The position numbers and the translations under genes are program-made. Below are positions 45,501 to 56,125 of a stretch of 64,000 nt of DNA, in pieces (position 1 is the first letter of the stretch; the number at the start of each line of letters is the position of its first letter). The stretch is from NCBI GenBank assembly GCA_933228895.1, contig OW121856.1, positions 111,637,027 through 111,701,026 of the forward strand, in the 5' to 3' direction. Origin of the DNA: Platycnemis pennipes (Eukaryota; Arthropoda; Insecta; Odonata; Platycnemididae). The notes under the pieces are model-generated. The model was not told the origin of the DNA. It saw nothing but the letters and a program-made list of their open reading frames with translations, and made no database searches.

Positions 45501-46262
45501 GTCACATGCTTCGTCGTGGTTAAAATTAAAAACTTTTTTAAAATAAGGCCAGTCACCTTTCCGGATAATCCAGTTACCCGGACGAATATAATCTAAAATA
45601 AGATTTTGGTCTTTTTTGACTAACAGGGGAAAATGATCGCTCCCACACAAATCATTATGCACGGATATTTCCATCTTGTTTATCAAACTGCTCGATGCAA
45701 TGCACAGGTCAATCGCAGAGTACTGACCGTTAAAAGCATTAAAACGGGTTTTCTCCCCGTTGTTCAATAAAATCATGTTAAAATCTAAAATAAAATTGGC
45801 TAAAATACGACCTCTTCGGTCGCACTGACTTCTAGAACTCCCCCACAGGGTGTCATGTGCATTAAAATCTCCTAGTAAAATGTAGGGCTTCGGGAGTTGA
45901 CGGACAAGGGCGTCCAAGTTAAAACGAGTAACCGGTGCAGCCTCCGGGAGATAAACATTGCACAATGTTACCGGTTCCGGGGCGTACACGGTTACCGCCA
46001 CCGCCTGAAACGGCGTGTTAAGCTGTACTCGGGAGGTGTAAAGAGCCTCCCGAATGTAAACAGCCACTCCACCCTGGGCTCGATTGCCACTGGTGTCGTC
46101 AAATCTAAAAGTGTTAAAACTTTTTAAAATGCCCTTGTCCGTCCTCTTAAAATGTGTCTCTTGAAGACATATACAAAGAGGGTTAAAATCATGAATTAAA
46201 AGGGTCATCTCCTCCTTATGCCGGTAAAAACCATTGCAGTTCCACTGCAAGATAAAAGCCAT
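42563..46262 (-). pseudogene. G ORF2: APE endonuclease-RT-RNase H, one frameshift
   Basis: It starts MAFILQWNCNGFYRH at 46262. The frame is open for 548 codons, then shifts at about 44620-44635, where 15 nt replace the 17 nt that encode NIQC in B (LLSGVVW here). The rest is open to 42563. Total length is 3,700 nt, exactly 2 less than the intact 3,702. Motifs are kept: GDFNAHD, SAIDLCI, GSDHFPL; FFDIEKAYD, NGVPQGSVLS, FVDDFAIFC; FTDGSKS, TAELFAIK, CSDSLSA, GNERVDA; then a CNEC...HILTDC tail ending TDLFNKI. Only the frameshift, in the RT fingers, prevents a full polyprotein. Confidence 0.93.
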
Positions 46263-46291
46263 ATTTGATAGTATAAAATATAAAAATAAAA

Positions 46292-47476
46292 CTATGATCG
46301 AGCTATCCGTGCAATGGGAGGATCAATAAGGCGCCTTCTTCCCGACTGTTTTGCGAGGAGGATTTCTGTCTCAGAGAGACTTTCATCCTCCTCCATACAT
46401 TCCGGCTGTCCGGGCTTGGACATACCGGATGGTGGTGCCTTTTCCCGCGAGTTATTAGCGTTCGGGGAATTATGTTTAGTGGGGTTCTTCTTGGGAGAAC
46501 CCGCAGAGCTGGTGGTCACTTTACGAGCCGGTGACAAGTTTTTGGCCGGCATTGCCACTTCTTTCGTCGCTACTTTCATTAAATGTTCACTACTTTCGGT
46601 TTGCGTTGCTATAGTGGCTTTGGGGACTGGTGTTAAGGCAACTGAGGCGAATGAGCGGGAAAACACAGGAGCTGCTAATGCCCTATACTTTTTCCTCGCT
46701 TCGAAATACGTTATTTTTTCCAGTGTCTTTATTTCCATGACTTTCCTTTCTTCCAGCATTTTCGGACATTTGCGAGAGTACACCGGGTGTGCACCCTCGC
46801 AGTTGACGCAGTGTGTATCTTGCACACAGTCCTCTCCCTCATGCGCATCCAGGCCGCAGCGTGGGCAGGTGGCCTTGCCCTCACATCGCGTGGCGATGTG
46901 GCCGAAGCGCTGGCACTGGAAGCAGCGCATTGGAGCTGGAATATAGGGCCTCACCGGTACTGACTCGTAGCCAATGAATACCTTATCGGGGAGCTTTTCT
47001 AATCCAAAGGTCAAAACCACAGACGTAGTGTTAATTACTACGCCGTTGCGCCTTGTAGTAAGTCGACGGACATCGCTTACACCTTGAGATGCCATCTCTC
47101 TCTTAATTTCGTCGACTTCTACATGGAGGAGGTCAAAGTGACTGATTACTCCCCGACAGGTATTCAATGTACGGTGTACCTCTACTTTTACTGGAAAGTC
47201 ATGGAATCTATCCGTAGCCAAGAGTTTCTCGCTCTGTGCTATATTTGCCGTTTCGATTAGCAAGGTGCCATCCCTGAGCTTTTTCGCTGACTTGATTTCA
47301 CCGGGTACCAATGCCGACATAACTTTTCTTATAAGGAATGGGGAAACCTTGGCAAAGGTCTCACCCTCCTTCATGCATCTCATAATGAGAAAGCGCTTAC
47401 TTCCGTTAGTACACATTTCTCTCCCACCCATGTCCGGGCGGGATTTTTTAGTTGGTGGAAGAATATTATCCGCCAT
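46292..47476 (-). CDS. G ORF1: LINE RNA-binding protein, 394 aa
   Basis: The start is set at MADNILPPTKKSRPD (47476); the frame is open a further 55 codons into the leader, without conservation. An RRM-like region (LNTCRGVISHFDLL, QGVSDVRRL) is followed by CFQCQRFGHIATRC, CPRCGLDAHEGEDC and CVNCEGAHPVYSRKC, all ligands present. The C-terminus reads SGRRRLIDPPIARIARS instead of the family ending RxxRIRR, probably through a small terminal indel. It would bind element RNA as in B. Confidence 0.9.
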   Translation of the reverse strand: MADNILPPTKKSRPDMGGREMCTNGSKRFLIMRCMKEGETFAKVSPFLIRKVMSALVPGEIKSAKKLRDGTLLIETANIAQSEKLLATDRFHDFPVKVEVHRTLNTCRGVISHFDLLHVEVDEIKREMASQGVSDVRRLTTRRNGVVINTTSVVLTFGLEKLPDKVFIGYESVPVRPYIPAPMRCFQCQRFGHIATRCEGKATCPRCGLDAHEGEDCVQDTHCVNCEGAHPVYSRKCPKMLEERKVMEIKTLEKITYFEARKKYRALAAPVFSRSFASVALTPVPKATIATQTESSEHLMKVATKEVAMPAKNLSPARKVTTSSAGSPKKNPTKHNSPNANNSREKAPPSGMSKPGQPECMEEDESLSETEILLAKQSGRRRLIDPPIARIARS

Positions 47477-48075
47477 ACCAATTTTAAATTTCGTCCCCCG
47501 AGCTCCCCACCCACCATGGAGCCACACATTCGGGACGCCGCACCGCAAACCGGTGCGGTCGCCAGGGCTACCCGAGGGGATATAGCACCCTAGAGGTGGT
47601 TGACTGTTTCGGGTTGGGTCTTTAATGCACGGGCCCACCAAACCCGTACATCTCCGACCGCCCTACGCAGACCCCCACCTCCCTGGCACTCGCCACCGTT
47701 AAGCTGAACGCCACGGAAGCCGATTGACCGGGAGTGGCTGGCTCCCGGCCGCCCGTTTACACAGAATCCGGGGCCGAAGAGGGGTATTGGCCCGTAGTCC
47801 ATACCGGGCATCCGACACCCGGCTGGGAACCGCAGACCTCACCCTCCAGGATCCCCTTCTCCTCCTTACGGGTCTCCGCACACGGCAAACATGCGGGTGG
47901 ATCGCAGGCCAGGTGGTATGGCCGCACACAGACAGTTGACCCACAAGACTGTCCGGGCTCAACCCTTGCTGGCACGGGGTTTGTTTTCGGGGTTTTCTCC
48001 CCGCCCTTTTAGTCGCCTCTTACGACAAGCAGAGATACTGCGGGAGTATTCTCAATCCCCCTACCCGCAGGGGGG
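47477..48075 (-). promoter_or_regulatory. 5' leader of G with folded 5' terminus
   Basis: About 599 nt. CTGCGGG (48038-48044) can pair with CCCGCAG (48064-48070), and GTCG (48012-48015) with CGAC (48023-48026). A second 8-bp hairpin, ccgcaccg/cggtgcgg, lies at 47538-47558 just before ORF1. An internal promoter is expected from the family. Confidence 0.7.
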
Positions 48076-48088
48076 CATTTCTACTGCA
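48076..48088. repeat. Right target-site duplication of LINE G (CATTTCTACTGCA)
   Basis: Identical to 42394-42406; ORF1 of Y resumes here. Confidence 0.9.
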
Positions 48089-48947
48089 TGGGAGGTAACA
48101 GCAGCAAATGAGCGAGAGAACGTCGGGCACATAAGGGATCTATATTTTTTCCGGGCTTCTCCGTAAGCTATTTTGTCTATTGTTTTAATTTCCATTATTT
48201 TCCTTTCCTGTTGAACTATCTTGCAGTCTCGAGAGTAGACTGGATGCGGCCCCTCACAGTTGACACAAGTAACTTGGGAAGAACAAGTACTATCGCTATG
48301 CTGCTTCTGAGCGCATTTGGGGCAGGTTGCCTCCCCTCTACATTTTGTAGCTATGTGGTCGAATCTTTGGCATACAAAACAGCGCATAGGACTTGGTATG
48401 AACGGCCGGACAGGGCATGAAAGGTAGCCAACCATAACCTTCGTCGGGAGAGTAGGAAGAGCAAAGGTGAGTACCACCGACGTGGTATCAATTCTCTCTC
48501 CATTCCCTTTGGTTGTTAGTCGACGGGCAGCTGTAACGCCTAGAGGAGCCATTTCACGGGTAAGTTCTTCGAGATCCACGTACAACAGGTCATAGTCCGA
48601 GATTATGCATTTGCTGGTGTTAAGTGTCCTATGCGGGAAAACCTCGACTTCATTATTTCCGACATTCTTCATTCGTAATAATTTTGCACTTGGATTTCTG
48701 TTTTTGTTTGGATCATAATTGTGCCGTCTCGTAATTTCTTAATAGCTTCTACTCCATCGGGTACTATTTGATTAATCACTTTATGGATTAGGAAAGGTGA
48801 AGCCTTAGTTAGGCTTTCGCCTTCTTTTACACATTTCACAGTTATGTACTTCACACCACACGCACCCTCATCGGGGACTAAGCTGATATCTCCCCCGCCC
48901 ACATCGGAGCGGAATCTTTTATTTGGAGGGAGTACATCGTTCTCCAT
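48089..48947 (-). pseudogene. Y ORF1 N-terminal part: RRM-like plus three CCHC knuckles
   Basis: The start is at MENDVLPPNKRFRSD (48947). A frameshift near 48670 separates the N-terminus from LNTSKCIISDYDLL and LGVTAARRL, then CFVCQRFDHIATKC, CPKCAQKQHSDSTC and CVNCEGPHPVYSRDC. Knuckle ligands are intact. The frame continues into the G insertion at SFAAVTSHAVEM. Confidence 0.82.
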
Positions 48948-49544
48948 GTATACTATCCAATTCATCCCCCGGGCTCCCCACCCACCACGGAGCCACACAT
49001 TTGGGACGCCACACCGCAAACCGGTGTTGTCGCCAGGGCTACCCGAGGGATATAGCACTTCTTGCATGGTTTTCTGCTTCTGGGTTGGTCTCTGACTACG
49101 CGGGTCCTCCAAACCCACGCGCCTTCGACGCCCTTCCGCCAGACCCCCATGCCGTCCGCACTCGCCTGCTGAACGCCAATACGAAAAAGCTAGGCGATTG
49201 ATCAGAGGCGGCTACTCCCTGACCTCCCGTTTCGGTGGAGTCCAAGGCCATAGTGGTGTGTTGCAACTCGGCTTTCAGAGGATCCGACCCCCATTCAGAC
49301 CGGGAAACTCAACAACCAGGATCCTCTTTCCCCACCTTACGGGTCTCCACGAACGGCAAACACGCGGGTGAGTCAGTTGGCCAGATGTCGTGGCTGTACT
49401 CAGCACAGTAGACTCACATACTGTCCGGAACTGCCCAATTGCACTGTGGGTTTTTTCACGAGGTTGTCTCCTCGGTGGGCTCGGGTCCGTGGGGGCGCTA
49501 CTCCCCTTAGGAAGAGATCATCCTCTTCACCCGTGCGGGGAGGG
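48948..49544 (-). promoter_or_regulatory. 5' leader of Y (family II type)
   Basis: Diverged from family I leaders but with the same layout. At the 5' terminus CTCCCC/GGGGAG (49501-49506 with 49537-49542) encloses GAAGAG/CTCTTC (49511-49516 with 49522-49527), a nested hairpin. The pre-ORF1 hairpin is also recognisable (caccgcaaaccggtg near 49012). Confidence 0.65.
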
Positions 49545-52500
49545 TAGTATGTATTCGCTGGACAATAGGGTGTGGTGAAGAAAAGACGGAAATTGATTGC
49601 AGCGCGCTCATTGAGTCCGTGCAGATGACAAAAGACACCGAGGAACCCCTAATTCCTCCAAGGGCCATCTTAATGGCCAGAAGTTCCGCTGTGTACACGC
49701 TACACAGCGCATTGAGCCTGGACTGGACGACACCGTGATGGGATGAGGTAACCGCGCACGAACAGGCTGCATCCGACTTCGATCAATCCGTGTATACTGG
49801 GATGAAATCGGAGTGGAGACAGAGAAATTCATTGAAGGGGCGCTGGTGTTCTAGAGCAGTGGTGTGGGATTTATGGCGCCTACCGAGTGCCATATGGATG
49901 TTCGGCGACGGAATAATCAACGTTGGGTAACTCGAGTACCTAACAGGATAAACCTCTGGGAGTCTTAACCCGACACCCTGAATAAATAAAAAAATACGAA
50001 TACTGAGCGGCTTGGTAGCTCTTGTCCGTCGATTAAAAAGTTCCAAAAATCAAGGGTTAAAATCAAATTAATACACGGGTGATTCTTGGTAGCTAAAATT
50101 TTCGCCACGTAAGAGCACATCAGTATGTCCCTACGGTACGGTAACGGAGGTTCCCCGGAATCAGCATAAATGCTGAGGACGGGACTGGTCCGGAAAGCAC
50201 CACTGGAAATACGAAGCCCTGCGTTGTGTACTGTTGTTAAAGGCGTTAAGTAGGAGTCGCGACTGGAAGCGTAAACAACTGACCCGTAGTCCAGTTTGGA
50301 ACGTACGAGTGCGCGATACAATAAAAGCAGGGACATTCGATCGGCACCCCAAGTTGTGTTACTTAAAAATTTTAAAATATTTAGAGTCCGTAGACATTTA
50401 TCTCTCAGAATCTAAATGTGTTCCCGCCAGTTCAGTCGGTAGTCAAAAGTCATACCGAGGAATCGGACAGACTCCACATACGTGAGAGTTTTGCCATTAA
50501 GTGACAAAGCTGGCGGAATGTAATGTCCCCTCACCCGGTAAAAATGGACGCATTTGCACTTTTCCGAGGAAAACTTAAAGCCATTCCTCCGCGTCCAAAC
50601 CTCCAGTTTGTTTAGAGCCAACTGAGTCACTCTGGTTGCAGTGGCTATTTTGGACGACCTGCAAAATATTGCTAGGTCGTCAACGAACAAAGATCCCATG
50701 AGTGGAGGTTTAATGCATTTAGCTATGTCGTTGATCGCAATTGCGAAGAGTGTCACACTTAAAACTGAACCCTGTGGAACTCCAATGTCCTGCCGATAAA
50801 ATTTGGATATGTGTCGACCTATTTTAACTTTAAAAACACGATCAGTTAAAAAATTCTTGATAAAAATCGGTAAATTGCCCCTCAATCCCCACTCATGTAG
50901 AGTCATTAATATCTTATGCCGCCACACTCGGTCGTATGCCTTCTCCATGTCGAAGAAGACACCTACGACATGTTGACGGAGAAGAAAGGCCTCCTGGATG
51001 AAATTGTCGGCGCTGACCAGGTGGTCAACGGTCGATCGACCGCGTCTAAAGCCGCATTGAATATTCGAAAGGAGATTTCGGCGCTCTAACCACCAAACGA
51101 GACGCCGATTTACCATTCTTTCCATTACCTTGCACAGGCATTTAGTAAGGGAGATGGGTCTATAATTATTCGGATCAGCTCTATCTTTACCCTGTTTGAG
51201 AATAGGGATTACTGTGGACTGCCGCCAGGAGGGTGGAAAACTACCCTCAGCCCAAATTTGGTTGAGGGAGCGAAGGACTTCCACCCATGTCCCCTCCGGA
51301 ATATTCCGGAGAAACGCATTATGGATGTCGTCCAATCCTGTGGCCGAGTCGCGTGAGTCTGCATTGGCAGAACGCAGTTCCCAAAGGCAGAAGGGGATAT
51401 TATAGTCTGCCGTCCACCGCTTCTCAGTAAAGATAAGTTTCTGAAATTCAATACGCCTCTTCATGTGTAGGAATTCTTCCTCATAGGTGTCGTCGCTGTA
51501 TGTATTGGCGAGTGACTGCCCAAAAACCTCGCTAATAGCCGACGGAGATGTCAGTACCTTACCACCGATATTGAGGAATGAGACGCTGAGCTGATTGTGG
51601 TTTCCCGAAATTCGTCTAACCTTGTTCCATACCTGTGCAAGGGGCGTTCTACAATTCACATCAGATACATATTTCATCCAGGAGGCCTTTTTCGCCTCCT
51701 TCACCACCTTTCGAGCTTTTGCTCTGAGGCGCCTGAAGGAGGACAAATTTGTCTCTGTGGGGTACTTGATAAAAATTCGTAGCGCCTTCTTGCGTTTACG
51801 AATCGCTTCAGCACAATCATCGTTCCACCAGGGAACTGTAGGCCTAGTCATGCAATGCAGTGATTTGAGCACACTGCAATTGGCGGAATCGATGATATTG
51901 CGGGTCAGCATTTCAATGTTTAAAGTCCCATCACGGTTCTCGTCATGTTTAAAATTTATTTTTTCCCTAAAAGCGGTCCAATCGGCATTCCGGACAACCC
52001 AGTTGCCCGGCCGTATTAAGTCTGGGTTAAAATTGTTTCTCTGTGCAGAAAAAGGGGGAAATGATCACTGCCACAGAGATCATCGTGAACAGACAGATAA
52101 ATCTTACTCATTAACGTGCTCGATGCAATACAAAGATCAACACTAGAATACTGACCGTTAAAAGAGTTAAAACGAATGTGTTCCCCTTTATTCAATAAAA
52201 ACATGTTAAAATCAGTATTAAATTAGATAAAATACGCCCTCTACGGTCACCCTGTGAACGCAACTACCCCATAGGGTATCATGAGCGTTAAAATCGCCAG
52301 ATAAAATAAAAGGTCTGGGCAACTGACGAACAAGAGCTTCTAAGTTGGATCGAGTGACCGGGGCCCCCTCCGGCAAGTAGACGTTACATAACGTCACAGC
52401 CTCCGGGGCATGCACCGTCACTGCGACCGCCTGGAAAGGCGTTCTCAGCTGCACTCGGGAGGTGTAAAGGGTCTCCCGAGTAGCAACCGCCACTCCACCC

Positions 52501-52688
52501 TGGGCACGTTGGCCACTGGTGTCGTCCCATCTAAAAACGTTAAAACCATTTAAAATGCCCTTGTCCGTGCTTTTAAAATGGGTCTCTTGTAGACATTTAC
52601 AAGAGGGGTTAAAGTCACGAATTAAAATGCCCAGCTCCTCCTTATGGTGATAAAAACCGTTACAGTTCCACTGTAATATAAAAGCCAT
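49545..52688 (-). pseudogene. H ORF2: endonuclease-RT-partial RNase H, multiple frameshifts
   Basis: It starts MAFILQWNCNGFYHH at 52688. GDFNAHDTLWGS is present (the preceding residue is Ser). A frameshift occurs near 52220 and more near 52010, 50410, 50030 and 49790. The longest open part (51911-50412) holds SYRPISLTK-type fingers, FFDMEKAYDRVWR, VPQGSVLSVTLF and FVDDLAIFC. RNase H reads VYTD followed by a stop, then TAELLAIK and CTDSMSA, and is cut after HPIVQRIH at about 49550. Non-functional. Confidence 0.88.
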
Positions 52689-53926
52689 TAAAATTTAAAA
52701 GGGGATAAAATACAATAAATAAATAAATAAAAAAAGGGCGACAGTCGAACTCTGAACAAAAGTGGTGAGAGTCTAAGGCGATTCTTCTTGCCTTTTTGCC
52801 TAGCGACGAGGATTTCCGTCTTCGAGAGACTTTCGTCCTCCTCCATTTGTTCCAGCTCTGGCTGTTTTGAGCTGGCAGGTCCTGGGGATGGTGTCTTCTC
52901 ACGCGTTACGCGTGTTACCACAGTTTCTGATTTTTGTGGGGACATTTTGAGGGAACCAAGGTTGGTTATAGTGGTTTTTTCTGCTGGTTTAATAGCCTTA
53001 GCCAGCTTGGCCGAGTCTTTCTCTGTAGGCTTTGTTTTTACTGCTTCTGTTTGGGTTCCTATGGTACTTCTCTGAACAGGTGGGGCCACAACAGTGGCAA
53101 AGGACTTGGAAAAAGTGGGGGCGACCATTTCCCTGTACTTTTTCCTGGCCTCGAAATATGTTAATTTGTCCAGTGTTTTGAGTTCCATTATCTTTCGCTC
53201 TTCCACTAGTTTGGGACATCTCCTAAAGTACACCGGATGATCGCCCTCGCAGTTAACACAGTGAGGTTCTTTTGAGCACTCCGCACCCTCATGCTCCTCC
53301 AAGCCGCAGCGCGGGCAGGTGGCCTTGCCCTCACATCGCGTGGCGATGTTGCCGAAGCGCTGGCATTGGAAGCTGCGCATGGGAGCCGGTATGAATGGCC
53401 GAACAGGTACCGATTCAAAACCGATAAAAACCTTGTCGGGGAGACGATCTAGCGCTAAAGTGAGGACCACGGACGACGTATTTCTCACTTCTCCGTCGCG
53501 CTTCGTGGTAAGCCTACGTGCATCTGTCACGCCTTGAGACGCCATCTCACTCTTGATCTCGTCCACCCCTACGTACAACAGGTCGTAGTGAGAGATTACT
53601 CCCCGACAGGTGTTGAGGGTGCGGTGCGCTTGAACTGCTACCGGTATATCGTGCAGTTTTTCCATTTTCAGCAACTTTTCTGCTTGGATATTATTACTGC
53701 ATTTGATGAGAAGTGTGCCGTCGCGGAGCTTCTTGGCCGATTTCAAGTCACCACGCACCAGAGAAGACAAGACCCGGCGAATGAGGAAAGGAGAAACCTT
53801 TTTAAGTGTTTCTCCTTCCTTTTGGCACCTCATCACTAGGTAGCGTTTACTACCAATGAATTCTGATTCTCCCCCGCCCTTATCAGAGCGGGATCTTTTG
53901 GGAGGTGGAAGGTTAGTTTCCGCCAT
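52688..53926 (-). pseudogene. H ORF1: RNA-binding protein with a damaged first zinc knuckle
   Basis: The start is at MAETNLPPPKRSRSD (53926), and the frame is open throughout. The first knuckle reads SFQCQRFGNIATRC: the first Cys is Ser and the His is Asn, so it should not bind zinc. Knuckles 2 (CPRCGLEEHEGAEC) and 3 (CVNCEGDHPVYFRRC) are intact. The normal stop after NRIRR is lost, so the frame runs on through the AT-rich spacer and overlaps the ORF2 start codon at 52688. Confidence 0.85.
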
Positions 53927-54520
53927 ACCATAAAGATATTCGTCCCCCGAGCTCCCCACCCACCATGGTGCCACACATTCGGGACGCCGCACCGCAAACC
54001 GGTGCGGTCGCCAGGGCTACCCGAGGGGATATAGCACCCTAGAGGTGGTTGTCTGTTTCGGGTTGGGTCTTCGATGCACGGGTGCACCACACCCGTACGT
54101 CTCCGACCGCCCTACACTGACCCCCACCTCCCTGGCACTCGCCACCGTTAAGCTTACGCCACGGAAGCCGATTGACCGGGAGTGGCTAGCTCCCGGCCGC
54201 CCGTTTACAGCGAATCCGGGGCCAAAGAGGGGTATTGGCCCCCAGTCCATACCGGGCATCCGACACCCGGCTGGGAACCACGGGCCTCACCCTCCAGGAT
54301 CCCCTTCTCCTCCTTACGGGTCACCGCACACGGCAAACATGCGGGTGGATCGCAGGCCAGGTGGTGTGGCCGCACACAGACAGTTGACCCACAAGACTGT
54401 CCGGGCTCAACCCTTGTTGGCTCAGGGTTTGTTTTCGGGGTTTTCTCCCCGCCCTTTTAGTCGCCTCTTACGACAAGCAGGGATACTGCGGATGTATTCT
54501 CAATCCCGCTACCCGCAGGG
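53927..54520 (-). promoter_or_regulatory. 5' leader of H
   Basis: About 594 nt, closely matching B and G, including the pre-ORF1 hairpin ccgcaccg/cggtgcgg at 53987-54007. The 5'-terminal pairing is weakened by a change (tgcggatg where others have tgcgggag near 54487). Confidence 0.7.
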
Positions 54521-55289
54521 GGTGGAATTGCTGAGTCAGAAAAAGAAAATGCGTGCCTGAGGCTTGAGAAGGGGGAAGCAGCATTTGAGGTATTCTGCTG
54601 CAGCAAATCCACAGTGCCTTCTCCAATTTAGAGGAGCTTAATCGACATTTGTTGTTTTATGATTTGTCCATCCAGATGTCCGGTTTCTTATACTATTTTA
54701 TTCCTCATGTGCAGCTATAATAGCCTCCTGTAGGAGTACTGCTAATCAGTCCTAGAATCAACAATCGTAGATGCAGGTAAATTAATCCAGTCATACCTTG
54801 GAAGTGAGATTCGAGTATATTTCTACATGTGTTTTACACGCTGATTAAGGCATTAAGTAATGCCTTGCCCTTTCTTATCATTCTCATTCCAGGAGGGGTG
54901 AAGAAAGTGGATCCTCAAATTTCGAGCTCCTTTGACAGAAGCTGTCACCAATTACCATTTACCTGAATAGGAAGGTAATTTTCAGTGAACCATGTACAGG
55001 CACTTCCAAAAAAAAGTTAACACTTCAGAGCTGAAATTTTTCTAAGTCTCGAGTTGACGGTGATTTGACAACGCTGCGTCACGGCTTCCCTCTGGCGAAG
55101 CCTCGAGAAGCTCTGACCGAAAATAAACCCCTTTCCCTCCTCCCCCCTCCTTTACCCTTTTACCAGATGGGACAAAGGGATTACTGAACGGTCGGTCTTC
55201 TCATATCCTAAAGAAGGGGGCTATGGTGGGCACTCTATTTTTCCGACTCACGGTGAACGACATTTGAAGTCCTGAACATATCTCTACGC
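54521..55289. other. No recognisable feature
   Basis: Right flank of H. Ordinary AT-rich DNA with a C-rich patch (ccctcctcccccctcc near 55136) and no supported gene. Confidence 0.45.
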
Positions 55290-56125
55290 TCGCCACCGTC
55301 GCATAGTGGACGGAAATCGGAAAAAAGCTGGACAAAATTCAAAAATAGCTTTCTTTGATATATAACTTGAAACTTCACAAAAATACTCAAAAAAGACTGC
55401 TAATTACGGAACAATACATCATTTGACATGCTTTTCATCTATTAGTCAGATACAGGAGCTCGAACATGACCAAATTTCCAAATAAACACCTGAACTAATT
55501 TTTCTCCGAATGTCTTCCAAGTTAAGTTGATCGTGACGTTATGCGAGGAATTTGATTGAATAAAGAATAGCATGATCTATTAACACAAGACTTTGCCTTT
55601 AAATTACCAAAGCTTCCAATATTTTTGAAGCATTTTAGCGCAATTCCGTTAAAAATGTCAGACGCTGCTCTCGGATAAAATGTTTACATAATATAGAGAA
55701 TATCTAGCGTTTTTGGGAGAGACCTGTCAAGTGACTTATATCAGAGCACTCGTTGAAGACTCATAAACACGAAATTGAAGAGAAATTAAAAAATAAGTCT
55801 ACGACACCGAAAGCACATATGATTTTCCGATCGCGCGTCCGGGGCATGGCTCCGCGCGGCTGGGGCTGGAAGATCTGTGACTCGCTTACTTTACTCAAGT
55901 GACACGGACCCAAGGCTTCCATTTCGTCGTTTTTCAGCGGCACTCATTGTCCGAAAACTTCACTGATCTATGTTGATGAAATCGTGAGAATATTGAATCA
56001 TGCGACCGGATAAGTTTACGTGGAATCACTTTATTTTTCTTCGCGTGCGCTCCGGAACATACTTCTTATTCACGCCCTTGAAAAGAGTGTAGTCTTTCTA
56101 GGGCCCATGTAACATTCAGAAATAC
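55290..56125 (+). repeat. Unidentified interspersed repeat R, copy 1
   Basis: It shares long collinear stretches with 58565-59500: gtggacggaaatcg and aaaaaagctggacaaaa at the start, atagcatgatctattaacac, gagaatatctagcg, cacatatgattttccg, gcgctccgg-type sequence and cttattcacgccctt near the end. No terminal inverted repeat, tail or protein is seen, so the class is unknown. Copies are well diverged. Confidence 0.7.

Larger units (their letters stand above)
42407..48075 (-). mobile_element. LINE G, family I, full length (5,669 bp), nested in Y
   Basis: Complete copy: leader 47477-48075, ORF1, 29-nt spacer, ORF2, 3' UTR with stem-loop, and a (gtag)n tail at 42407-42421. It is flanked by a 13-bp target duplication. 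ORF2 has a single 2-nt frameshift. Confidence 0.92.
48089..49544 (-). mobile_element. LINE Y, family II, leader and ORF1 first part (right of G)
   Basis: On the minus strand it runs from the family II 5' terminus at about 49544 through a leader of about 597 nt and ORF1 (48947 onward) to the G insertion. Its outer edge abuts the RNase H codons of H, so Y appears to have inserted in H, but the matching right-hand part of H is not found. Confidence 0.82.
49545..54520 (-). mobile_element. LINE H, family I, nearly full length but decayed, 3' end missing
   Basis: On the minus strand: leader 53927-54520, ORF1, ORF2 to the middle of RNase H, then the 5' end of Y. No stem-loop or 3' tail remains. It is the most mutated family I copy and probably the oldest in this cluster. 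Confidence 0.85.

Noticed and set aside
48001..48075. HDV-like self-cleaving ribozyme at the LINE 5' end
   Set aside because: The hairpins are real, but I could not place a P2 pairing or the nested pseudoknot, so it is reported only as a folded terminus.
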